Positions 17,822 through 24,980 of a DNA stretch of 39,518 bases are shown here, in pieces. Under the pieces are notes generated by a model, which worked only from the letters and a program-made list of their open reading frames with translations, did no database searches and was not told the origin of the DNA. The position numbers and the translations under genes were made by a program. Origin of the DNA: Bacillota bacterium. GTDB taxonomy: Bacteria > Bacillota > Clostridia > Lachnospirales > Lachnospiraceae. Every line of letters begins with the position of its first letter. Within the stretch, counting starts at the first letter, position 1. The stretch lies in NCBI GenBank assembly GCA_023421075.1, contig JAEZUM010000026.1, positions 1 through 39,518 on the forward strand, written 5' to 3'.

Positions 17822-17916
17822 CTTCCGTTTTCTGGTGATTTGTATTATAATTATATCAATAATTTCCAAATAAGTTTGTAGTTCAAATGTATGAAATAAT
17901 CACCAGAAACCGGAAG
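17822..17916 (+). repeat. 19-bp inverted repeat overlapping the next gene's ribosome site
   Basis: Positions 17822-17840 and 17898-17916 are complementary at 18 of 19 positions and enclose 57 bp of AT-rich DNA. The right arm runs into the ribosome site (GGAAGGAG, 17912-17919) of the gene at 17930. In a transcript reading through from the helicase gene, the stem would cover half the ribosome site and also act as a 3' hairpin for that gene. A transcript starting inside the loop would escape it. Confidence 0.55.
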
Positions 17917-17929
17917 GAGCTATATCAAA

Positions 17930-18559
17930 ATGAAAGTAAAAAAAGTCATATGTGTCGTATCGATTTTGATACTGCTAATACCTTTTATTTTAGTCATAAT
18001 AAATTATAACAGTTTAAGTAAAATACGAACGGAAAATAAATTTAGTAAAAAAAACGGGCTACAGCTGATGTCTGGATTGGCGTCAACCTTTGAAGCATGG
18101 GGAGATGATGTTGACATAAGCAAAGGTTATTCCATATCCAAGGAATGTTTTGATCGTCTTGATCTTTATCATAGTACGAAGCTACTTGATAATCTTATCG
18201 AAGCAAGTAAGAATAATTTGTTTTTGGATCGTAAAGTGATCAATATGGGTCAGCATAGAGTTCTGTACATCAATCAAGGTATTTTTCTGAAGGATGTTAA
18301 GATTCTCTATCTTACCTATAATACATTATTCCCGCGTGGAAATGAAATCTATCAAATATCACTGGTGGATGATGTGGGTAATACCATTGCGACTACACCA
18401 AGCTTGATTGACATATCATCAAGTCCGATGCTAACGAACTATGAAAATTTCTTTTGGGGTGTAGACCTTGATTTATATGAAAAGGCTATCCTTAACATTA
18501 GTGTTGTTTCTCCGGAGGGAAAGCTTCTGTCGGAGTATAAGGAGGAGCTTGCCTTTTAA
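17930..18559 (+). CDS. Hypothetical membrane-anchored protein
   Basis: I do not recognise this 209-residue protein. Residues 5-27 (KVICVVSILILLIPFILVII) are a single hydrophobic N-terminal segment after a KVKK start, with no lipobox or clear cleavage site, so it is probably a membrane anchor with the rest outside the cell. The external part is polar with a beta-rich second half (VKILYLTYNTLF, IYQISLVDDVGNTIATT, AILNISVVSPEGKLL). GGAAGGAG lies 10 nt before the ATG and is part of an inverted repeat. The two tRNA genes follow by about 90 bp. No functional inference is justified. Confidence 0.7.
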   Translation: MKVKKVICVVSILILLIPFILVIINYNSLSKIRTENKFSKKNGLQLMSGLASTFEAWGDDVDISKGYSISKECFDRLDLYHSTKLLDNLIEASKNNLFLDRKVINMGQHRVLYINQGIFLKDVKILYLTYNTLFPRGNEIYQISLVDDVGNTIATTPSLIDISSSPMLTNYENFFWGVDLDLYEKAILNISVVSPEGKLLSEYKEELAF

Positions 18560-18652
18560 TGTCTGAATTTTCTATAAAATTAGAAGAATTTCAAGGTTGT
18601 CCTCTTGACAAAGGTCGCTCCAATGAATATAATGAAAAAGTACTTTTCGAAA

Positions 18653-18725
18653 GGGATCTTAGCTCAGCTGGGAGAGCATCTGCCTTACAAGCAGAGGGTC
18701 ATAGGTTCGAGCCCTATAGGTCCCA
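18653..18725 (+). tRNA. tRNA-Val (anticodon TAC)
   Basis: A full cloverleaf is present. The acceptor GGGATCT pairs with AGGTCCC, the D arm is GCTCAGCTGGGAGAGC, and the anticodon stem TCTGC/GCAGA encloses CTTACAA with anticodon TAC. The T arm is ATAGG-TTCGAGC-CCTAT and the discriminator is A. The 3' CCA is not encoded. Confidence 0.97.
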
Positions 18726-18780
18726 TTTTCATGAAATACCGGTGTGGCATAACATGCTGTACAGAATGAAAACGAAATAC

Positions 18781-18854
18781 GGCGAAGTAGCTCAGCTGGC
18801 GAGAGCACGCGGTTCATACCCGCGGTGTCGGCGGTTCAAATCCGTCCTTCGCTA
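18781..18854 (+). tRNA. tRNA-Met (anticodon CAT), elongator type
   Basis: The cloverleaf has acceptor GGCGAAG with CTTCGCT (G1-U72 pair, as in Firmicute elongator tRNA-Met), anticodon stem CGCGG/CCGCG and loop TTCATAC with CAT at 18815-18817. The T arm is GGCGG-TTCAAAT-CCGTC. The initiator-type run of three G-C pairs and the unpaired first base are absent. A lysidine-modified tRNA-Ile is less likely given the resemblance to elongator Met. No CCA is encoded. Confidence 0.93.
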
Positions 18855-18858
18855 CTTA

Positions 18859-18890
18859 AAATGTGTTGCAGATTGCAGCACATTTTTTTT
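18859..18890 (+). terminator. Terminator of the tRNA pair
   Basis: AAATGTGTTGCA (18859-18870) pairs with TGCAGCACATTT (18874-18885), one G-U, around a 3-nt loop. Ts run to 18890. It directly follows the Met tRNA. Confidence 0.9.
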
Positions 18891-18954
18891 GTGTTATAAT
18901 TAATGCATTGAAGGATTGGTCGTGATTAACATACAGAAATGGAGAAGTGATTTC

Positions 18955-20583
18955 ATGAACCCGAGTCATCCGATTAAGGTATGGAGTAATAACCAGATAA
19001 AACAGATTGAATGCAGCGAGGACGAAAATCTTTTGGATGCCATGCGTCGTCAGGGAATCCCATACTATTCGGACTGTGGAGGAAGAGGAAGCTGTGGGAA
19101 ATGTAAAATCAGAATTATTGAGGATACATCAGAACCCGGACCGGAGGATGGGAAGAGAATCTCGGTCGGAGAACATGAGGAAGGATATCGTTTGGCCTGC
19201 AGAGTATTTCCTAAAAAAGCATTAACGATTGAGCTTATGAATTACGCTGAGAATATAGAGGCTGTAACATCTGCAAAGGATATGAATCCGCATTTTAACC
19301 CGATGCAAGGTACGAAGGAAGAGTATGCAATCGGCATCGATCTTGGAACCACGACCTTGGCCTTCCAGATCGTAAATTGCTATTCCGGAGTCATTCTGGT
19401 ATCGCGGACCTCCATAAATCCACAGCGTAGGTTGGGGGCGGATGTGATATCCAGGATGAAGGCTTCGAACGATGGCAGGAGAGAGCAGCTTAGACAGCTG
19501 ATCCTGGAAGCATTGCTGGCGGGAATTGAACAATTATGTATTGATGCCTCTGTTTCGCCTGAATTGATACCTCAAATCACAATCGCGGGAAATACGACAA
19601 TGGTTCACTTACTTATGGGCTACTCCTGCGAAGAGTTGGGGAGGTATCCGTTTCAGCCGGTTCATATCGGAACGATAGAGCAGGATATAACCGATTTTTT
19701 CGGGGAGGTATGGAAGCAAAGAAGCAACTTATGGGAGAAAAATTCGGGTTCCGTTGGAAAAATGACGGTCACTGTACTACCGGGCATCTCCGCTTTTGTC
19801 GGAAGCGATATCGTTGCGGGGCTGGGACTGTGCGGTTTTGATTATAATGAGAAGATATGCCTCTTTCTGGATCTTGGTACAAATGGTGAGCTGGCAATCG
19901 GAAATAGGGACAAGCTATTGGTTTCATCCACTGCGGCAGGTCCTGCCTTTGAAGGCGGAAACATCTCCATCGGTACAGGTTCGGTTCCCGGAGCAATCAG
20001 TAAGCTTTCTCTAAGTGAAGGGAAGCTTCACTTGGAGACCATAGGAGACCAAAAGCCTGTCGGGATCTGTGGCACCGGTGTGATTGAGCTCTGTTCAGAA
20101 CTATTCGGTAACGGTATTATGGACACAACCGGTTTATTGCAGGAGGAATATTTTGAGGAGGGATTTCTGATCTGGCAGGAAGAGGGGAGACAGCTTCGAT
20201 TTCTGCAGAGAGATATCAGAGAATTACAGCTGGCAAAGGCGGCTATTCGTGCAGGAATCGAGCTTTTGATCAAAAGCTATGGATGCTCCTATGAGGCGAT
20301 TGATAAGGTATATCTGGCAGGAGGCTTTGGGTATGTTCTGCCGGTGGATAAGGCAGTGCGGATCGGTTTGCTACCGCAGCAGCTGGAAGAGAAAGTGAAC
20401 CCGATCGGAAACAGCTCACTGGCCGGAGCCATCCGCTATGCAATTGATCCGAACTTTCCGTCAAGACTAAATAATGTAGTACGAATGGCAAAGGAGATGC
20501 ATATTGCCAATCAGGAGGAATTTCAGGAATACTATATTCGGTATATGAATTTTACTCCTGAAGAAGAGGATGAAGTGGAGTAG
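18955..20583 (+). CDS. [2Fe-2S] ferredoxin/ASKHA-domain protein (corrinoid reductive activator family, DUF4445)
   Basis: The 542-residue protein combines an N-terminal plant-type ferredoxin domain with cysteines 41, 47, 50 and 82 (CGGRGSCGKC, then LACRV) and an ASKHA-fold ATPase. The latter shows AIGIDLGTTTLAF near 123, TIAGNTTM, LFLDLGTNGELAIG, AGPAFEGGNISIGTG and the late VYLAGGFGYVLP. Proteins of this kind use ATP and a low-potential electron to reactivate corrinoid proteins that oxidised to Co(II). Such genes usually sit beside corrinoid methyltransferases, but none is nearby here. The ATG at 18955 follows GGAGAAG with 7-nt spacing; an in-frame start 13 codons upstream is less supported. 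It ends 7 bp from the convergent AraC gene. Confidence 0.88.
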   Translation: MNPSHPIKVWSNNQIKQIECSEDENLLDAMRRQGIPYYSDCGGRGSCGKCKIRIIEDTSEPGPEDGKRISVGEHEEGYRLACRVFPKKALTIELMNYAENIEAVTSAKDMNPHFNPMQGTKEEYAIGIDLGTTTLAFQIVNCYSGVILVSRTSINPQRRLGADVISRMKASNDGRREQLRQLILEALLAGIEQLCIDASVSPELIPQITIAGNTTMVHLLMGYSCEELGRYPFQPVHIGTIEQDITDFFGEVWKQRSNLWEKNSGSVGKMTVTVLPGISAFVGSDIVAGLGLCGFDYNEKICLFLDLGTNGELAIGNRDKLLVSSTAAGPAFEGGNISIGTGSVPGAISKLSLSEGKLHLETIGDQKPVGICGTGVIELCSELFGNGIMDTTGLLQEEYFEEGFLIWQEEGRQLRFLQRDIRELQLAKAAIRAGIELLIKSYGCSYEAIDKVYLAGGFGYVLPVDKAVRIGLLPQQLEEKVNPIGNSSLAGAIRYAIDPNFPSRLNNVVRMAKEMHIANQEEFQEYYIRYMNFTPEEEDEVE

Positions 20584-20590
20584 TGGAACT

Positions 20591-21433
20591 CTATTCGTAC
20601 TGTTGTATGATAAACACATCTTTTTGATGAGGAGCGGTATGGCGATACTGAAGCGGTGTAATATGCAGGAGTCTTTTAAAATGCTTATTAAAGGAAGAAG
20701 CATCCAGAAATCCGCAGGAGTAAGCTACCTCAGACATGGATAAGTTGGAGGACTCCAGAAGCTGCTGGGCCATATTAATCCGGTATTTCGTAAGGTAATC
20801 CTTAGGAGATACCCCAAGCTTCTTCTGAAACAGCTTAAACAGATAGGTACGATCGATATTTACGTACCCTGAGATATCCGTAATTTTGATATCATAGGCA
20901 TAGTTATTATGAATATATTCCATTGCCTTGGAGATATAGTGCTCATTCAGCATGGTTTTGTTGGGCTCCTTCGGAGGGCACATGTGGGAAAAGCACTGAT
21001 AAAGGGATCCCAGACATGCGAAATCATTGCTCTGCACCTGGTGAAAGTCAAGGATTAGGGACATAAGGGTCTCCCATAGCAAGCCGTTACTATAGTCTCT
21101 GATCAGGTGACTGGTATGGGATAGACCGCAATTGGTCAACATAGCATCGACATCCGAGCCGTCAAAGCCGATCCAGCAATATTCCCAGGGGTCGACAGCA
21201 TCAGCCTGATAATAGGTCGTTACTCCGGGATAGATCAGAAATCCCTCTCCCGCGTTAACAGGATAGACTTTGTTACCTACATGGTAGCTGCCCTTACCCT
21301 TACGGACAAAATGCAGTAAATAATGAGGGCGTATGGCAGGTCCGAAGGAGTGCCCCGGGGAGCATTCCTCATGACCGCAATGATATAGGATAAAGGGACG
21401 CGCCAATATACTTGGTATATTATCCTGGAACAT
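20591..21433 (-). CDS. AraC-family transcriptional regulator (cupin sensor)
   Basis: The 280-residue regulator has an N-terminal AraC-type cupin sensor (about 25-140, RPHYLLHFVRKGKGSYHV and GEGFLIYPGVTTYYQAD) and a C-terminal double helix-turn-helix (about 175-275). Typical AraC residues are seen in ITDISGYVNIDRTYLFKLFQ and SEVAYSCGFLDASSFNKHFK. The ATG at 21433 has AGGAGGT 9 nt upstream; an in-frame start 19 codons earlier would place that site inside the gene. It is divergent from the alpha-galactosidase gene with about 207 bp between them, the standard layout for a sugar-responsive activator of melA. The expected inducer is an alpha-galactoside or a product of it, by inference. Confidence 0.92.
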   Translation of the reverse strand: MFQDNIPSILARPFILYHCGHEECSPGHSFGPAIRPHYLLHFVRKGKGSYHVGNKVYPVNAGEGFLIYPGVTTYYQADAVDPWEYCWIGFDGSDVDAMLTNCGLSHTSHLIRDYSNGLLWETLMSLILDFHQVQSNDFACLGSLYQCFSHMCPPKEPNKTMLNEHYISKAMEYIHNNYAYDIKITDISGYVNIDRTYLFKLFQKKLGVSPKDYLTKYRINMAQQLLESSNLSMSEVAYSCGFLDASSFNKHFKRLLHITPLQYRHTAPHQKDVFIIQQYE

Positions 21434-21597
21434 AGTTATAGGACCTCCTTTTGTCGGAACAACAAGATATCGGTGAAAGGTTGAAATCAATCACTATCGT
21501 ACTTCTGTTAGGTGTCTAGAAAAGATAAATAGGGTGACAGTCAACAAAATAACAATTTTTTGAAACATAAAGCATAGAATCAATTTTCGACAATCGA

Positions 21598-21603
21598 TAT
21601 AAT
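21598..21603 (+). promoter_or_regulatory. Predicted -10 element of melA
   Basis: A perfect TATAAT lies about 38 bp before the melA start. The hexamer 17 bp upstream (TAGAAT, 21575-21580) is a poor -35, as expected if the divergent AraC protein activates here. No clear direct-repeat operator could be picked out by eye. Confidence 0.5.
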
Positions 21604-21640
21604 AGGAACCATAGACATTCATGTGAAAAGGAGAAATATT

Positions 21641-22963
21641 ATGGTTAAGATTACATTTATGGGTGCCGGTAGTACCGTGTTTGCAAGAAATGTGCTTGGA
21701 GATTGCATGTGTACCCCCAGTTTACGCGATGCTGAAATTGCACTATATGATATTGATGCTAACAGACTTTCAGAGTCTGAGATTATATTAACTGCAATCA
21801 ACAAAAATGTCAATTCCTCTCGCGCGACAATTAAGACCTATCTTGGAGTGGAACAGAGAAAGGATGCGCTTCGTGACGCCAATTTTGTGGTGAACGCAAT
21901 CCAGGTTGGAGGTTATGATCCCTGCACCATTACTGATTTTAAGATTCCGAAGAAGTATGGTCTTAGACAGACCATAGCGGATACCCTTGGTATCGGAGGA
22001 ATTATGAGAGGACTTAGAACCATTCCTGTGTTGAGAGATTTTGCCAAAGATATGGAAGAGGTCTGCCCGAATACGCTATTTTTGAATTATACTAATCCGA
22101 TGGCAATTTTGACCGGCTATATGCAGCGCTATACCAAGATTCGTACGGTGGGCTTATGTCATAGTGTTCAGGTCTGCTCCAGAGATCTTTTGAAGGGTCT
22201 CGGTCTGGAGGACAAGGTCGAGGGCAGAAATGAACTGATTGCCGGCATTAACCATATGGCATGGCTCTTAGACATCAAGGATAAGGAAGGTAACGATCTA
22301 TATCCGGAAATCAAAGCCAGAGCAGCGAAGAAAAATGCAGAAGAAAAGCATAAGGATATGGTGCGTTATGAATACATCCGTCGCCTTGGTTATTATTGTA
22401 CCGAATCCAGTGAGCATAATGCGGAGTACAATTCCTTCTTTATTAAATCGCGTTATCCTGAGTTGATTGAGAACTTCCAGATACCGTTGGATGAGTATCC
22501 GAGAAGATGCATCCATCAGATCGAAGGTTGGGAGAAGGAAAAGAACAATATCCTTCAGGATGGGAAAATCACCCATGAGCGTTCCGAGGAGTATGCTTCC
22601 TACATCATGGAAGCCGTTGTAACCAACAAGCCGATCAAAATCGGAGGTAACGTATTGAACTCCGGTTTGATTGATAACCTACCTTCCGAGGCTTGTGTCG
22701 AGGTACCTTGTCTTGTCGATGCAGGAGGGATTCATCCCTGTCATGTCGGAAAGCTACCGGTGCAATTGGCCGCGATGAATATGACCAATATCAATCCTCA
22801 GCTTTTAGCAATTGAAGCAGCGGTAACCGGTAAACGAGAGCATATCTATCAAGCTGCTATGCTGGATCCTCATACGGCTGCGGAGTTGTCCATTGATGAT
22901 ATCGTTGCAATGTGCGACGAATTAATTACAGCCCATGGTGACTACATGAAGGATTATCAGTAA
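21641..22963 (+). CDS. melA: Alpha-galactosidase, glycoside hydrolase family 4 (NAD+ and Mn2+ dependent)
   Basis: The 440-residue enzyme opens with the NAD-binding ITFMGAGSTVF (GAGS at 8-11). The metal and redox residues of GH4 are C173-H174 in GLCHSVQ and H205 in GINHMAW; TNPMAILTGYMQRY is the other family hallmark. The GLRQTIADTLGIGGIMRGLR segment is closer to MelA than to 6-phospho-specific GH4 enzymes, so substrates such as melibiose or raffinose sugars are likely. The ATG at 21641 follows AAAGGAG; a GTG six codons upstream would bury that site. No transporter is adjacent, so uptake is encoded elsewhere. Control by the divergent AraC gene is inferred. Confidence 0.94.
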   Translation: MVKITFMGAGSTVFARNVLGDCMCTPSLRDAEIALYDIDANRLSESEIILTAINKNVNSSRATIKTYLGVEQRKDALRDANFVVNAIQVGGYDPCTITDFKIPKKYGLRQTIADTLGIGGIMRGLRTIPVLRDFAKDMEEVCPNTLFLNYTNPMAILTGYMQRYTKIRTVGLCHSVQVCSRDLLKGLGLEDKVEGRNELIAGINHMAWLLDIKDKEGNDLYPEIKARAAKKNAEEKHKDMVRYEYIRRLGYYCTESSEHNAEYNSFFIKSRYPELIENFQIPLDEYPRRCIHQIEGWEKEKNNILQDGKITHERSEEYASYIMEAVVTNKPIKIGGNVLNSGLIDNLPSEACVEVPCLVDAGGIHPCHVGKLPVQLAAMNMTNINPQLLAIEAAVTGKREHIYQAAMLDPHTAAELSIDDIVAMCDELITAHGDYMKDYQ

Positions 22964-23039
22964 AGCTTACTTCTTAACACGTAAGTCTTCATGTTAAGCC
23001 TGGATTATTACCCTCATAAAGAATAAAGATAATTTAAAA

Positions 23040-23078
23040 TTCGGCGTTGTTGATCATCTACTGATCAACAACGCCGAA
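23040..23078. terminator. 17-bp perfect hairpin after melA
   Basis: TTCGGCGTTGTTGATCA (23040-23056) pairs perfectly with 23062-23078. For rightward transcription no T run follows; for leftward transcription the stem runs into TTTTAAATT. It resembles the hairpin after gltD in being strong but lacking a downstream T tract. The rest of 22964-23247 holds a weak -10 (TATAAT, 23110-23115) for ispF and a small AT-rich hairpin (23129-23145). Confidence 0.6.
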
Positions 23079-23247
23079 AGTGTATCTGGATTAACTAGAT
23101 GTTTTCGTGTATAATATCGGGGTAGACTAAAAATCAAGGATTTTTAATCGATGTATAAGTGCTGCTGACAATCTCGCGATTCTTGGCAGTATTCGAATAA
23201 TATATTTTTAGAAAATCTTATTAATCGTATGGAGGTAATTATCATAT

Positions 23248-23799
23248 ATGAGAATTGGAACAGGTTATGATGTTCATAAATTAGTCCAGGACCGGGAGCT
23301 GATCCTGGGCGGCGTTAACATACCTTATGAGAAAGGCTTGCTGGGTCATTCCGATGCAGATGTATTGATTCATGCTGTGATGGATGCCTTGCTAGGGGCA
23401 GCGGCACTGGGAGATATCGGGAAGCACTTTCCGGATACAAGAGAGGAATACCGAGGAATCTCCAGCATAGAATTACTGAAGAGGGTCAGAGTGCTTCTGG
23501 AAGAAAAGCTCTATCTGATCGAGAATATTGATGCAACTGTGATCGCCCAAAAACCGAAGCTGGCATCCTTTATACCCGAGATGATAAAAAATATGGCAGA
23601 AGCACTGGGAATTGAAGAGGACCGGATTAACGTCAAGGCTACGACAGAGGAGGGACTTGGCTTTACCGGAGCAGGACTTGGGATCGCTGCCAATGCAGTC
23701 TGTCTTCTGGAAAGCATGCAAAACTACCAGTTTGATGCCACTCCACAACAATCCTCCGAGGGTTGTGCAGGTTGTGGTGGATGCCCAAAGCGTAATTGA
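23248..23799 (+). CDS. ispF: 2-C-methyl-D-erythritol 2,4-cyclodiphosphate synthase with cysteine-rich tail
   Basis: This enzyme of the non-mevalonate isoprenoid pathway cyclises CDP-methylerythritol phosphate. The zinc ligands D8, H10 (GYDVH) and H42 (SDADVLIH) are present, as is the conserved GDIGKHFPDT. ATTEEGLGFTGAGLGIAANA is the family C-terminal signature. The enzyme normally ends near residue 157; here about 25 more residues follow, ending in C173, C176 and C179 spaced CxxCxxC, followed by PKRN. The tail could bind metal or a cluster, or be a neutral extension. The start has GGAGG 12 nt upstream, a slightly long spacing. No other pathway gene is in the window. Confidence 0.96.
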   Translation: MRIGTGYDVHKLVQDRELILGGVNIPYEKGLLGHSDADVLIHAVMDALLGAAALGDIGKHFPDTREEYRGISSIELLKRVRVLLEEKLYLIENIDATVIAQKPKLASFIPEMIKNMAEALGIEEDRINVKATTEEGLGFTGAGLGIAANAVCLLESMQNYQFDATPQQSSEGCAGCGGCPKRN

Positions 23800-23808
23800 G
23801 AAAAAGTG

Positions 23809-23837
23809 TTGACAAATAACCACCGAATGCATACAAT
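23809..23837 (+). promoter_or_regulatory. Sigma-A promoter of the cysE-cysS-mrnC operon
   Basis: A consensus TTGACA (23809-23814) and TACAAT (23832-23837) are spaced by exactly 17 bp, immediately after ispF. Transcription would start near 23844 and enter the T-box leader. Confidence 0.9.
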
Positions 23838-23894
23838 ATGCAATATATCATATATAAAAGCGTTGAACGGAAAAGTAGCTCATATTGTAGTATC

Positions 23895-24096
23895 AGAGAT
23901 AGAATGTCACCGGCTGAAAGCATTCTTTGCGAAACTATGAGGGAAGTGCATCCGGGAGCTGGTTCGGTGAGGCAGTTGCTTAGCCGGACACGGTAACAGC
24001 CGTTATCTGAATCAAGATGTAAGTTGAATTTTCGGGCTTACAAATAGAGTGGAACCGCGTATTTCACCGCCTCTATATACAGGAGGCGGTGTTTTT
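23895..24096 (+). promoter_or_regulatory. T-box leader, cysteine specific
   Basis: The leader carries the T-box sequence GAGTGGAACCGCG (from about 24047), which pairs with the tRNA 3' end. The residue after TGG is A, complementary to the U73 discriminator of tRNA-Cys. The likely specifier is TGC (Cys) at 23947-23949, followed by the conserved GGGAGCTGGTTCGGTGAGG part of stem I. ACGGTAACAGCCGTTATC (from 23990) is the stem III region. Uncharged tRNA-Cys should stabilise the antiterminator and allow transcription of cysE, cysS and mrnC. Amino acid identity thus agrees at specifier, discriminator and downstream genes. Confidence 0.93.
24065..24096 (+). terminator. T-box regulated terminator
   Basis: CACCGCCTC (24065-24073) pairs with GAGGCGGTG (24083-24091), followed by TTTTT (24092-24096). 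It is the terminator alternative to the antiterminator formed with the T-box sequence just upstream. Confidence 0.93.
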
Positions 24097-24163
24097 GATT
24101 CGTTTCGTAATTGAAAGGGAAAGTATTAAGCATAATTATAAATCATTAAAAGGGGATGTAGAC

Positions 24164-24886
24164 ATGGGTTTCGTTAAATATATCAAAGAGGAAATGCAGA
24201 TAATTAAAGAGAGAGATCCTGCAATTAAGACACCGTTCGAGGTTTTTCTTTATCCCAGCTTTCGTGCTATTATACGATATCGCATAGCCCATTTTTTATA
24301 CGAAAGAAAGCATTATTTTCTGGCCAGATGGTATTCACAGCGGACAGTACGAAAGACCGGTATAGAGATACATCCGGGTGCAACCATAGGAAAAGGTCTT
24401 TTTATCGATCATGGACATGGGGTAGTGATTGGTGAGACAGCGATTGTAGGAGATAATGTTACCTTGTATCAAGGTGTTACCCTGGGCGGTACCGGTAAGG
24501 AACATGGTAAGAGACATCCGACTGTCGGCAATAATGTAATGATTAGTGCTGGTGCAAAGATACTTGGCTCCTTCACAATTGGAGAAAATTCAAAGATTGG
24601 TGCGGGATCCGTGGTGCTGTCTGAGGTACCGCCAAATTCTACGGTGGTTGGCGTACCCGGAAGAGTCGTGAAGATGAATGATGTCCGGGTTCCCAGAGAG
24701 GATATGGATCAGGTTCATCTGCCTGACCCTGTGAAAAAGGAGATGGCCTGTCTACAGAACGAAAATATCTGTCTGAGAACAGAACTTAAGAGATTATATA
24801 CAAAGGTTGATGAGTTAGAGAAGAAAGTGAATAATAAGGCAGGCACGACAAATCAGGAAAATGAGGAGCAGCTAATTCATCATTGA
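24164..24886 (+). CDS. cysE: Serine O-acetyltransferase
   Basis: It makes O-acetylserine, the carbon skeleton for cysteine. The 240-residue protein is the short Firmicute type: a helical N-terminus, then a left-handed beta-helix of hexapeptide repeats (about 66-180) and a C-terminal coiled coil (about 195-225, with NENICLRTELKRLYTKVDEL). Catalytic residues include D82-H83 (IDHGHG) and H118 (GKRHPT). The coiled tail replaces the usual C-terminal peptide that docks into cysteine synthase, so complex formation is uncertain. The ATG at 24164 follows AGGGGATG; an earlier in-frame start overlaps the T-box terminator. It is first in the T-box operon. Confidence 0.95.
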   Translation: MGFVKYIKEEMQIIKERDPAIKTPFEVFLYPSFRAIIRYRIAHFLYERKHYFLARWYSQRTVRKTGIEIHPGATIGKGLFIDHGHGVVIGETAIVGDNVTLYQGVTLGGTGKEHGKRHPTVGNNVMISAGAKILGSFTIGENSKIGAGSVVLSEVPPNSTVVGVPGRVVKMNDVRVPREDMDQVHLPDPVKKEMACLQNENICLRTELKRLYTKVDELEKKVNNKAGTTNQENEEQLIHH

Positions 24887-24980
24887 TCAATAACAAAGAA
24901 AGAGTTGCGAACATAAAGATACAAATATGCACGGAGGAGAATCCTCTGGTTCATACTGAAAATCACTAGGAGGAAAAACC

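Noticed and set aside
18559..18903. 114-codon frame after the hypothetical membrane protein gene
   Set aside because: It runs straight through both tRNA genes and their terminator; it cannot be a real gene.
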